Assembly (NCBI GenBank): GCA_037953745.1
Contig: JBAKBP010001618.1
Location: forward strand, 62,001 to 126,000
Direction: 5' to 3'
Source: Lithodes maja
Taxonomy: Eukaryota; Arthropoda; Malacostraca; Decapoda; Lithodidae
DNA length: 64,000 nucleotides
Below, piece by piece: positions 34,040-44,987 of this stretch. Numbering within the stretch: position 1 is the first letter of the stretch; every line of letters begins with the position of its first letter. The position numbers and the translations under genes are program-made. The notes under the pieces are model-generated. The model searched no databases. It was not told where the DNA came from and saw nothing but the letters and a program-made list of their open reading frames with translations.

Positions 34040-35012
34040 TGTATATGCTTTCATAAATTTCATTGCAGGTGTTTGGTGTTGTGGTGAAATTAATAAAAAA
34101 ATAGATTCATGCATAAAACTTATTTTCCGGATATTAAAACCTTTATGAATAGGTTAGCCTTTAGGCTAGGCCTATCAGCAAGAGTTGCGTTATCGGGCGT
34201 ATCACCTGGCCGGGTATAGGCTATCCTAGTGTTTACTAATTTATAGGCTACCCCTTTGAAAGGACATTAGCCGGGTAGGACAGTGTGCCAAAATTCACCC
34301 ATTTTCTTTGTGATCCCGAACACTAATATCTGAAAAAATATTGATCCTGAAATCTGAAATTAGCTGCTGTCAGGGCCAGAGTTCTGAGAGTTGGGAGCCC
34401 GCTAAAACAAAACCTGCCATTCTATTTCTATATTAAACTCATCAAACGATAGTTGTTTTGCCCTACATTGTACTCTACACTTGCTATGATCTTAGAACTA
34501 TTATACATCACCTGAATTGAAATCCAAATGCAGCTCCTAATGTAAATATATACGGATAAATCCAGAGCTTGGAGTCGTGGAACTATTTGTTTACACTGTG
34601 GGATTGCAACTGTTCGGATGAGGTGACTGTGACTTCGGCACCAATGTCCCCCTACGCTCCAATGTAATATTGCGCTGAAGGCTGAGTCAAACGAACATAA
34701 CTAATTTATTGACACTTGAGTGTTCAACAATATGTAAATTAAAGGATAATAATATATATTTTTCTAAAACTATGTATATATTAACTAAACTAATCTGTAT
34801 GTTTAATATATTGACTGATATGAATATTGTAAAATATTAATTTAAGCTTGAATGTTAGTTTTCTGATTAGAAATGATCCTGGGAGACCCCGTGCCAAAAT
34901 ACGCGGTTCCATCGTGTTGATCAATTTTAAGGGGCCTCTAATTTATCAAAAATAGTGAATGAATATAAATTTTATGTGTTTGACACAAAGCGCAAGACCT
35001 TGACGAATTCGG
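34040..35012. other. AT-rich spacer
   Basis: No gene recognised. Confidence 0.4.
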
Positions 35013-35892
35013 TAAGGGCCCGGTCACACTGCCCTTCGCGGTCGCATCGCGGACGTCTCACGGCGAAAAATGTGTGAACGTGAAGCAAGCGCTGTTGGAC
35101 GCATATAAGTCGTGAAAGGACGCGATACAGCCGCACCCACACGGGCTAGAAAAATCACACGCGGTCTCAAGTTTTGAGCTGCTCAAAACTTGAGACCGCG
35201 GGTGGCCACGGGGGGCACACGTGGTACACACGTGATAAAGACGTGGTAAAGACGTGGTAAAGACGTGCTACGGCCGCGGTAAGTACGTGGTTACACGCGA
35301 TAGGACGCGAACCTTTAGCGGGTAATCGCGGTTTAATGACGGTCATAGCACGGTTGTACCGCATCTGTTCCGCGTGTTTTCACGTGCATTTGCGTGTGTA
35401 GCGCGTGTACTCTGGGACCTATATATTTGGCTCGATTTGGAGTCTGGGAGTCTGGGAGTTTCGTCTTGGAGTGTGCACTGTGGTGTCTGGAGCGAGTATG
35501 ATTTCTACCGCCTGCCCGGGCTCCTTATATACCCGTGGTGGGGGCGTGGTACACACGCGCAGTACCCGTGATAGCCCGCGAAACGGCCGCCTGCACACGT
35601 GGACCAGCCGTGCTGTACACGTGATCACCCGTGGGTCAGGCGTGATGCAGCCGCGGTTACCCGCCGCTGCCTGTCACCACGTGGAGATTTTCTCGCGCTT
35701 ACCCGCGCTCCAGTCTCGCTTCACCAGCGGTCAGGACGCTGAACAGGCGCCGGCGTCTGTTCAGCGGGCATACCACGGGTAACCACGTGTTAGCCAATTT
35801 TGCACATTTTCCACCGCGTGTTACAGCGGCTAAAAATTTTCGGGGAAATTTACTCGCGCTGCAGACGCTAAAGGCAGTGTGACCGGGCCTTA
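35013..35892. mobile_element. GC-rich DNA transposon relic with terminal inverted repeats
   Basis: The left end TAAGGGCCCGGTCACACTGC is matched by the inverse at the right, GCAGTGTGACCGGGCCTTA. The interior is strikingly GC-rich and full of ACGTG/CACGTG-type motifs, with a perfect 39-nt palindrome at 35161-35199. ORFs exist on both strands but look compositional, and I recognise no transposase. Superfamily not assigned. Confidence 0.7.
35161..35199. repeat. Perfect 39-nt palindrome (19-bp arms, 1-nt loop)
   Basis: Arm GCGGTCTCAAGTTTTGAGC, loop T, then the exact inverse arm. Confidence 0.95.
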
Positions 35893-36689
35893 ACCCTTCT
35901 TTAGCGGGCCCTCTGTGGCCGTTTTGGGCCTTTTCAGGCCATTCTGACTGCTATATCAACCATCAGTATGAAAGGAACTGTATTGTGCCGAAAACTAGGT
36001 GGAAATCGCTACACATTGACGTAACATACAGCTACGTAGCACTCGTGGAGCACTGACAGTGTTACCTCGAAGATGGAAGTTTAGCAGATTTTGCTACCTT
36101 GCTCACTTTTAGCGAACTATTGGTTACACTGTGATCCTCTCGCGCGGTGGGGGAACTGGAGTTAGTGTGGGCCGGGAGGCCACAGATATCGGACGTATGG
36201 ATCATTACTATCCCACTCATTTTCACTCGATTTACACCATTTTTTCACTCGTTTTTTGCCTGTTTTTTCAACTCGACTTATGTGGTGAGCCGCTCTTTAA
36301 GTGTTAAGCTATAAATTAGTACGATTTTATGATAAATTACTGCTTTTTGAGGGTTATATATATGACAGGATCAACGGCTGCAACGAAAAGGTATTTTGCC
36401 ATGTTTCGATATTATCGTTCCTTGGATGACGTCAGATTAGTTTCGCGGCAGTGAATTATGGTCATTTGTGGAACACTTGGAAATGTGTTTAGCTGTTATT
36501 AACCGATAGATTTGTGGTAAATAGAGTGAATTAAGGGGCTGGAATATAACATTGACTTCATGTGAATTGCGAGTGCCCTACACATTCTAAAATCGTGCAT
36601 ATTAATCTTGGGGAACTCATTATATATAAGGTATAAGTTCAAGGTCCATTCCTAGAGGCAGGATACCACCACAGCCTGTGATCATGGTG
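35893..36689. other. Spacer
   Basis: Nothing recognised. Confidence 0.4.
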
Positions 36690-36990
36690 ATGCTTTGGGT
36701 AAACCTGACTTTTAGCAAGCACCAACAGCGATTTTGTAAGTAGCGTAGCCTAGCATATTATTAGCATATTATTTTTCAGATAGGCCTAGTGTTGATAGGC
36801 CTAGGACTACTTGTATTAGCCTAGGCCTATGATGATTTGAAGCAACAATGAGTAGCCTAGGCTGAGGCTAGGCGTATTAGGCTTAGGATAACCCATTATC
36901 CAACAATCTTAAGACAGCCCCCCCACTAGTGGGGCTATGATAATGAAGATCAAGGAAGATTTGAGGTTAAAGACAGTAAAACATAAGGTT
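36690..36990 (+). repeat. Family C repeat, copy 1 of a diverged pair
   Basis: Shares AAACCTGACTTTT, CAACAGCGA, ACCCATTATCCAACAATCT and CCCCCCACTAGTGGGG with 37490-37740, about 0.8 kb away in the same orientation. A third, inverted, copy is at 61380-61560. Confidence 0.6.
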
Positions 36991-37084
36991 AGCTAGGATA
37001 TAGCCTATAGGCCTAGCCTATGACAATAACAGTTTGCCGTCATGCCGTGGGCCTAACCTTATAGGGGCCGCCTAGCGGCCTATA

Positions 37085-37275
37085 GGATTTATTGAGGAGC
37101 CCTCAGTCCCCTCACGGCTTTGCCCCTCCCCAGGACTTGTTGAAATTCTCATCTAGCCTAGTTCCGCAACCTATTATTGTATCCCACGACAGTCAAAATA
37201 GATGCGAACATGCAAGTAGTGTAAACAAGGCACGGCCTGGCAGGCGGTACGCCCGAATACTACATCCTTACCATT
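37085..37275 (-). repeat. Dispersed repeat family A, copy
   Basis: Contains a GTCAAAATAGATGCGAACATG block, GTGTAAACAAGGC, GGCGGTACGCCCG and ACTACATCC. Confidence 0.6.
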
Positions 37276-37489
37276 ATTTTTTAGGCACGGTACCGGTATA
37301 TAGGCTCAAACATAATATGAAACGGTACGGATATAATCCTGTGTAGCGGGTGAACCTGTACATAGGCTATATCTCAATAATTTGGTACAGTAATGTTACA
37401 ATATTTGTTTACATTTTACATTCATAAATAGTCCACTAATATACTAGTTAAGGTTAGGTTAGGTTTTGGTTAGGATAGGCTAGGTTAAA

Positions 37490-37740
37490 GATATTGTTCA
37501 ATGTTTCGGTAAACCTGACTTTTTGGACCGACAGCGAGTTCAGTAAGTTTTATTTTGTTTTTTGTAATTTTTCCTTCAGATATAATGTTGTTTTATACTG
37601 AAGAGGAGCGGAAATGAGTATTTACCCATTATCCAACAATCTAAAAACACTCCCCCCACTAGTGGGGAGGGCTATGAAGTTCAGGGAAAATGAGGGGTTA
37701 AAAGCGTAAAAATACAATAATATAGCGTTTTGTATCAAAA
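37490..37740 (+). repeat. Family C repeat, copy 2
   Basis: See 36690. ACCCATTATCCAACAATCT is identical in both. (AGGTT)n tracts lie just upstream at 37445-37470. Confidence 0.6.
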
Positions 37741-38440
37741 CTTGGCTCGGGTTTTCCCAACTTAGGTAAATCTACAGTTATACTACCCCTCCCCCACTAC
37801 CCCCCACCACCTCCCCCCTTCAAAACACGCTTTTTAGCGTATTTTTGGATGGTTCAGCATACGCGGAAACTGGAAAAAACTTATTTTGATAACAAATTAT
37901 CACCAACCAGATACCGGTACTAGTTTTTCAGGTAATTTGTTGTTGTTTTCATGTTTTCTTTGATATACAGTGTTGTTTAATACCGAGGACCGTCGCATTT
38001 TAGTATTTGTAACATTAGCCTAACCTAACTTAACCTAACCTAACCGAAAAGTAACCTGTCATCGTCATCGCGACGGTCTAAACTCCCCCTCACGTTCCCT
38101 GTTTATGGGTGCGCGACGGTCTAAACCCTGCTCACGTTCCCTGTTTATGGGTTCGCGAAGGTTTGTAATACTTCAATGTATCTATTTCAAGTCAAATATA
38201 CATTTCCGCGCATCATCAAACCATACTAAGTCTACTATTAATAATATTAACCCATTAGTACCAACAGAATAGCGACAAAATAGGGGTAGTATAACTGTAG
38301 ATTTATCCCAACTTGCAAACCCATACAACCCAATTTAGTGAATACCCGAGCCAACTTTTGACGAAAGGCTGGCTCGGATTTCACGGGGTGGAGTGGGTAG
38401 CCTAATATTTCATGTTATAAAAATAGTCAACTTTGGGAAG
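37741..38440. other. Spacer with a 53-bp tandem duplication and AACCT tracts
   Basis: GCGACGGTCTAAAC...CACGTTCCCTGTTTATGGG occurs twice in tandem (about 38068-38155). (AACCT)n tracts lie at 38015-38045. No gene. Confidence 0.55.
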
Positions 38441-38444
38441 ACAT

Positions 38445-38765
38445 TAGCCTAACCCAACAACCTTACCTAACCTATCCTAGTATTATGGGTGGGGGCTGCT
38501 GCCCCCACACCCCCGCTGGTTGGGTTAGACTTTTTTTTTTTTTTTTTTTTTAATGTTCTAGGCTATTAGCCTAACCTAACAACCTTACCTAACCTAACCT
38601 AGTATATGGGTGGGGGCTGCCGCCCCCACACCCCTGCTGGTTGGGTTATTTTTGTATTTATTTTGTTTTGTTTATGTGGCTATTAGCCTAACTTAACAAC
38701 CTAACCTAACCTAACCTAGTATATGGGTGGTGGCTGCCGCCCCCACACCCCCGCTGGTTGGGTAC
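38445..38765. repeat. Three tandem units of about 115-120 bp with AACCT repeats
   Basis: Units start near 38447, 38570 and 38686. Each has TAGCCTAAC, CCTAACCTA, a GGGGGCTGC/GCCCCCACACCCC hairpin and GCTGGTTGGGT. Spacing is altered by a poly(T) tract between units 1 and 2. Confidence 0.75.
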
Positions 38766-38862
38766 TGGCTTAAAAACTTATTGTTTTACAGTAGCCTACG
38801 CCTATACATGTATTTTAGCGTTTTTTTTTGTTTTCTCCCTTATAATACATTTCAGCTCTTAA

Positions 38863-39338
38863 CCCTCCTGGCCCGGGCAGGTCCTCCAAAGGACAGTGTT
38901 GGCTACCCGGGCGATCTGGCCAAAAACGTCTAGGCCTAGGCTACCGTATTTTTGTTAATTTAACTGCTAGAAATTTCCCACGCATCTATAAACATAGTGC
39001 GGTTTCCAATCTGTAGACTGGCGTTGAGTAGAGCTCTCTAAGTCAACTTGATGTGATGACGATTTCAGTGGTGCTAATTTTTGCCGCGATGTTGACAATA
39101 TGGGAGCTTTTCACACACTAATTTCGTCTGACGTCACAACAATAACATTGATCCGACCTCTCCTTATTGTTTTCGGAGGTGCGGTGACGCAACGATCGGC
39201 TTTTGTTTACATGCGTCGGATGCACGGCGTTCAGACCAAGCTGAATAGGCTTTCAAGCTTACTATATCCTGAAAGGACACCCGGGCACCTGCCCTTATTT
39301 CGTGGTGTCCTTTGGAGGGCCTGCCTGGGCCAGGAGGG
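38863..39338. mobile_element. piggyBac-like MITE, subfamily P3
   Basis: Flanked by TTAA at 38859-38862 and 39339-39342. Inverted ends of about 33 bp: left CCCTCCTGGCCCGGGCAGG, right the inverse of CCCTCCTGGCCCAGGCAGG, both continuing into TCCAAAGGACA. Inner inverted copies of ACCCGGGC are also present. An ORF at 39100-39342 is judged to be chance. Confidence 0.82.
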
Positions 39339-39342
39339 TTAA

Positions 39343-39788
39343 TGCCATATATAGCAATGATGTATATGCTCTACCGGACCTATTAGGCCTAACAGATCGA
39401 TGGGCTAACTGTCGGTCCAAAACATCAGTATAAACCAATGTTTCTTAGTAAATAGGCATCTGAAAAAACAGTTCCCGCTACACAGGATCTTACCAACGGT
39501 ACGTAACAGACAGTCCTAACCTAACCTAACTTAGTGTCCAAAGTGAGGTCTGCTGCTAGCCTATGTTCTTATAACATTTTCTGCCAGAGTACCGGCACAA
39601 TTTAATAAAGAGTGTACACTGTACTGGTACCGTACTGTATAGCCTAGGTTAAGCAGCTAAGCCTGCCGCCCTACAGTGCATTTATAGAGTTTTCGGCCAT
39701 GCTTTGGGTAGGCCTATCACTGAAGAATAAATTCGCAGTCTTACCGTTTGTTTTTGTTTTCAAGGTATAGCCTAGGCTATAGGCTACG
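39343..39788. other. Spacer
   Basis: No gene. Ends with TACG (39785-39788), the G3 target duplication. Confidence 0.45.
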
Positions 39789-41634
39789 TGTTACGACCGG
39801 GCACTCGGGTACACTAGGGCTCTTACACAGGACTCGAGTATGGCTCGCTGCCACAACGGAAACACACGATCCCAACCCCAGAGTACTGCCAGCCGAACAA
39901 AAAACGCCACTACACTCCAGAGTTCTATCTGCTATAACGGGGTATACAAGAACTCGGTACTAGCGTTTCACACAACAGACTAATAACTAGACGGGAGTTA
40001 TCTAGTCTGGTCAACAATCAAACAAAGAAGAAAGTACTACAACACTAAAGAATAGTGTTGGCCGAAGCCGAAGTAATCCACCCTTGAACTAAGAACTTAA
40101 GAAGTCCTCCACCCTCTACTTCGGATCGGCACTATTACGTTACGTTAAACAATAGTCCTCGAGCATCAAGCAAGGAATCTTCTGATAAGTTAGATGCTTC
40201 TCGAATACTCATAAGAAGTAAGTATCGGATTTTGAACAGCAATTTAATGAATAACTCACTGGTAATTAAAGGCTTTAAATTGACATAAGAAGAATTATAA
40301 GAATAAGCAATAGGCTATGGCAAACATTAAGAAGAAGTACTCCGACAATGCACTAGCAATAGCCTACTAAGATTGTGCTCGTGGGCCACTAATCTCTGAA
40401 GTAGCTAAGCGTGCCACACATGAAATCAATAGTGCTTAAACAATAATATACATAAGGAGAAGCTTCAATACTATACTGTATCTGCTGGTCGAGCAAAGTC
40501 TAGCTGGGATATCTAAGGTTAAGAGACAATGGCTGAGCAAGCGGCTCGTAGCCTAGCGAGGTCCTTAAGACTGTGCGGCCAAATTACGGTAATTGACGGG
40601 ATGCTCTCTTGAGAGATCCAGATCACTAGTATCTGGTTCTCTCCTGGCGATCCTCTCAAAGTCAAGCAAATGAGATAGCACAGTGTTGGGTGGCACAGGC
40701 AAAAGCCCTCACTCGCAACACAGTGCTAAACTCCCACGGTACACAGTCAGAAAGACCACCTAGGCGTTTCCACGTCTCCGTTGCAATTGTACTGGTTCAA
40801 CCGCAACCTAGTACTCATAGGAAATCACAACTCAGAAACCCTATCCCAGTCTAGCATTGCCTAAACCAGCAGAAAACAGGAACATGAATAATCGCACACA
40901 GGGAAATGCATATACGAGTGCAACAAACATCAATCAATCCTATTCTAGTTAACCCTTCCAAAAATAGGCTATCTAACAGGCACTTATCTCGTGAGAACTC
41001 AAGCGATAATACTTTGGCTGACTAAATCTGCACCAAAGGGGTCATGGAGGTTAAACAGGGACGAGAAGAGAAGAAGATAGGCTGTTCAGAGAGTAGAGAA
41101 AGTTCACATCAGTCGGAAGAATATGGATAGTTGCAAGGGATATGAGAAGTCGCTTTGCCTGATGAGTTCTGAAGAATGGTGGCAAGAACCTCTCTTTTTA
41201 TACTCGGCCCTCTAGCGGCATATCTCAAACTACTTAAGGACCGCCCACTAGCAATCGTTACGTCATATTCTCTCTCAATCTGGGATCGACAAAGGATTTC
41301 CCACGCGCTGAGAGGGAGGAAGGGAGGAGGGAGGAGGGAGTGAGGCCTACACACCTCGTGGCGCGCTCACTGGCCGTCGTTACATAACTCTCTCTCTCAT
41401 CATTGTATATAAGTCCCACACACAATACTTATATCTAATGATATAAAATAGAACTCGTTGACTTAGAAGAAAACAAAATACATAATGATAATACTTATAG
41501 TACAACGGTTCACATAAACTGAGTTAGGAAACTCTACACAGACTACAGCCAAAGTTCCTGCCCTGACGATCCTAGCGAGGGTGGGGCCTGACTGGGCGTT
41601 CTGTACAGCATGCTCATACTCGACATGCGTCACA
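39789..41634 (-). repeat. 3' LTR of G3
   Basis: 1846 bp; inverse of TGTGACGC...GTAACA. Inverted TATA box at 41196-41202. Polypurine tract adjacent at 41635-41647. Confidence 0.94.
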
Positions 41635-42116
41635 CCTCCCCCAAGATTTTACTTGCTCGACCCTGAGCTAAAATCTGATATACAGAACCCCATCAAACCC
41701 CTCACACCCAGCGACCGCATGGCACTAAAACAACGCTGAGTTTATCACTAAAACACATCTTATAAAAAAAAAATCACATTTCATAACTCCTCCCAACAAT
41801 AGTAAAAGACATAATATCATGCTCCCAGAGCGAGCTTACAGCAGCTCAGCCGTTTGATAGTTCGTGGACTACTCAAACACTATAGGCTATGACAAACTTA
41901 TACAATTATCTATATCAAAAAGAAAGAGTTTTTATATGATTTTTATATTTTAATATGTTTTTTCCGGCTGCACTATAAGGGCAGCCTATTTTCTTCTATA
42001 CCAAACGCTCAACAATCCTGCTTTACGACCCAATACGCTGGGCTACAACCGCGAGCCAACAAGCACCAAGCGCAAAATACTACTCAAACAAAGCAGGAGG
42101 CTACCCGTGTGTCAAT

Positions 42117-42873
42117 CTACCCAGGATCATATACCCCTGAACGACCACATGCAACCTCGTTGTCACAACCGGCAATATGGCTTATGTCCAGGTTATATAC
42201 CAATAACCTTAGTGACCACCTGGTCAGCCTCATATTCCGATTGTGAAACTGGTCCAAGATCTCGAGAGGGTAATGATCTGGGTAAACTACACCGACCGGA
42301 CCATAGGCTGGAACATAGATCTCGAAATGCCCCAGCGCATCATTGTCCTTTTCACTTTCATTCATCAGGCTCTGACACGTTGCTGGTGCATTCTTAAGTC
42401 CGTCAGGCACAACATTGCACTGGTAGGTACTCCCGTCCACAACAAAACCACATACCTCTTTAGCACGCTCGGACAAAGTTACAAGCAACGACCACTCACG
42501 ACATTCCTTATCCCTCAGATCCTTCGTCCACACGTAATCCAGCTCTGCTTGCACCATAGGCTGTCGAGCAGGATTTATACGGTAGGGAATTAAACTGAGC
42601 CTTGCACTATCTCCAGCCTGCATGTCGGATTCTACCCCGTACATCAGGCCTGGAGAAGCAACAAACATGCGAAAGTACTGCCATAGCCTAGTAAATAACT
42701 GCCTTGCACTGTCTCCACAAACAACATGCCTAGTGCCCTCCCACAACCCAGCCGAGACCGCAGCTTCTAACCTGTAGTCTCCCTCCTTCTCCACCTTCGT
42801 CCCTAGAACAGCCAGGTCATGAGAGGGACAATCAGTACCACCCGTGCAGTCACTCCCACAGTTCATTATTGCT
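42117..42873 (-). pseudogene. G3 polyprotein, C-terminal part cut off by the LINE
   Basis: Corresponds to the last 250 or so residues of the G2 ORF: the Cys-containing linker, RT finger fragment (PYRINPARQPMVQAELDY), palm fragment (GLKNAPATCQ) and RNase H tail ending in a disrupted DNEVACGRS. Same internal deletions as G2: no motif A block, no YxDD. Separated from the Gag-protease part by the LINE at 42874-44987. Confidence 0.88.
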
Positions 42874-44987
42874 TATAGGCATGGAAGCATACATTCCATT
42901 CTCTTTCTCTCAGACTAATGCTAAAAAATCTTGGTTTACTCACGCCTGTTCTACTGCTGTCCGCAATAAGGAGGAAGCATTCAAACGGTACCGACGCCTT
43001 AAAACTCAAGACTCTCATTCTTCATATGTTTCTGCCCGGAATCAAGCCAAATCTGTTCTTCGACTTGCCAAACACTCTTTCATCAATAATAAATGCACTG
43101 AACTATCCAACTCTAGCTCTTCCCAAGCTTTCTGGCATCTAGCCAAAAACCTCTCCAACAATTTCTCTTCCTCGTCTTTCCCTCCCCTTTCCCACTCTGA
43201 TGGCTCAACCATCACTTCTTCCTCTGACAAAGCTAAACTCTTCGCTCAAACTTTTGCTAGAAACTCCACCTTGGATGATTCCGGTGCTATTCCTCCCTCT
43301 CCGCCCTCCTCTCTCTTACTTATGCCTAATATCCTAATCTCTTCTAAAGATGTACTTTTTACCCTCTCTGGGCTTAACACTAATAAGGCGTACGGTCCGG
43401 ACGGTGTTCCTCCTGTTGTTCTCAAAAACTGTGCTTCCGTGCTGACTCCCTGCCTAGGCAAACTCTTTCGTCTCTGTCTATCCTCTAACGTCTTCCCTTC
43501 ATGCTGGAAGTTTGCTCACATTCAACCTGTCCCAAAGAAGGGTGACCGCTCTCAACCCTCCAACTATCGTCCAATTGCTCTTATCTCTTGTCTTTCTAAA
43601 GTTTTTGAAACTATTCTTGCTTCCAAATTTCTTAAGCATTTCTCTTCTCATAATCTGCTCTCAGATCGCCAGTATGGCTTCCTTAAGGGTCGCTCTACTG
43701 GTGATCTTCTTTCATATCTTACTAACTCTTGGTCATCCTCCTTTCGGGACTTCGGTGAGACTTTTTCTATTGCACTAGACATATCGAAAGCCTTCGATAG
43801 AGTCTGGCATAAATCTTTAATTTCTAAACTACCCTCCTTCGGTTTCTATCCCTCCATCTGTGCCTTTGTCTCTAATTTCCTTTCCGGCCGTTCCATAGCC
43901 GCGGTTGTGGACGGCCATTGTTCACTTCCTCACCCTATAAACTCCGGTGTTTCTCAGGGCTCTGTCCTATCTCCTATTCTCTTTCTAATTTTTATAAATG
44001 ATCTCCTTAACTGTACCTTAATTCCCATCCATTCATACGCAGACGACTCAACCTTACACTACTCCATTAGTTTTTCAGAACGCCCCAGCCAGCAATCTCT
44101 CAACAACAAACGTAATGAAGCCATAGAACTCTTAAATTCTGATCTAAATACAATTTCCAATTGGGGCAGAGAAAACCTTGTTAACTTTAATGCTTCCAAA
44201 ACCCAATTTCTCCATCTATCTACCCGTCAGGATCTCCCAGCGGACTATCCCTTATTCTTCAACAATACAAAAATCAACCCTTCATCTTCTCTCAATATTC
44301 TTGGTGTCTCTTTTTCTTCTGCTCTCATTTGGAAGGACCATATTACCAGTCTTGCTAAGGCAGCCTCCCAGAAGCTGGGTGTGCTCAACCGCCTTAGGGG
44401 GTTCTTTTCCCCTGCACAGCTTCTTGCTCTGTACAGGGGCATAGTGCGCCCTTGTATTGAGTATTGTTCACATGTGTGGGGAGGTTCCTCTCACACCGCT
44501 CTCCTAGACAAAGTTGAAAGGAAGGGCTTTCGTATCATTAACTCCCGTCCACTCACCAACTCTCTGCAATCTCTCTCTCTCCGCCGCAATGTTGCATCTC
44601 TCTCGCTATTCTATCGCTACTATAATAATCAGTGTTCCTCAGAGCTATCCCAGTGCATACCACCTCCTTTACGTAGGGCACGTGGTACCCGTCTTGCAAC
44701 TCAATCCCACCCCTACTCTGTGCAACTCTCCAACCCAAGAGTGAAACGTTACTCTCAAACTTTCTTCTACTCAACAGCTGAGCTCTGGAACTCTCTCCCA
44801 GAATCAGTCTTTCCCTCTTCCTATGACTTAAATTGCTTCAAACTCCGTGTGTCCAGGCATTTTGGCTCGAACGTCCCTTGATTTTGGCCCTGTCACTCTT
44901 TCAACTATGGGGGAGGCACTCGCTATAGGCAGTTATGCCTTTTGCCTCCCTCAATCACATAGAAAAAAAAAAAAAAAAAAAAAAAAA
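42874..44987 (+). mobile_element. 5'-truncated LINE inserted in G3
   Basis: Comparison with G2 puts the left junction after 42873 and the right junction at the end of the poly(A) (44963-44987); the last two A's could belong to G3. The uninterrupted target reads ATTATTGCT|AAGGCTTCC. No target duplication is visible. Only the reverse transcriptase part remains, and no endonuclease is present. It is oriented opposite to G3. Confidence 0.92.
42881..44881 (+). CDS. LINE reverse transcriptase (jockey/CR1-type), N-terminally truncated
   Basis: An open frame runs from the insertion junction to a stop at 44879-44881, about 666 codons from the first ATG. The RT signatures are intact: NKAYGPDGVPP, PVPKKGDRSQPSNYRPIALI, motif A ALDISKAFDRVWH, SGVSQGSVLSPILFLIFIND, and the catalytic YADD at 44036-44047. 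The C-terminal region with GIVRPCIEYCSHVWGG is typical of jockey-like and CR1-like elements. The endonuclease domain and ORF1 are missing because of 5' truncation. There are no internal stops, so the insertion is young. It could not retrotranspose unaided. Exact clade is not determined. Confidence 0.88.
   Translation: MEAYIPFSFSQTNAKKSWFTHACSTAVRNKEEAFKRYRRLKTQDSHSSYVSARNQAKSVLRLAKHSFINNKCTELSNSSSSQAFWHLAKNLSNNFSSSSFPPLSHSDGSTITSSSDKAKLFAQTFARNSTLDDSGAIPPSPPSSLLLMPNILISSKDVLFTLSGLNTNKAYGPDGVPPVVLKNCASVLTPCLGKLFRLCLSSNVFPSCWKFAHIQPVPKKGDRSQPSNYRPIALISCLSKVFETILASKFLKHFSSHNLLSDRQYGFLKGRSTGDLLSYLTNSWSSSFRDFGETFSIALDISKAFDRVWHKSLISKLPSFGFYPSICAFVSNFLSGRSIAAVVDGHCSLPHPINSGVSQGSVLSPILFLIFINDLLNCTLIPIHSYADDSTLHYSISFSERPSQQSLNNKRNEAIELLNSDLNTISNWGRENLVNFNASKTQFLHLSTRQDLPADYPLFFNNTKINPSSSLNILGVSFSSALIWKDHITSLAKAASQKLGVLNRLRGFFSPAQLLALYRGIVRPCIEYCSHVWGGSSHTALLDKVERKGFRIINSRPLTNSLQSLSLRRNVASLSLFYRYYNNQCSSELSQCIPPPLRRARGTRLATQSHPYSVQLSNPRVKRYSQTFFYSTAELWNSLPESVFPSSYDLNCFKLRVSRHFGSNVP

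Noticed and set aside
35374..35782. Overlapping ORFs on both strands in the GC-rich element
   Set aside because: GC-rich sequence lacks stop codons by composition; the products show no recognisable domain.
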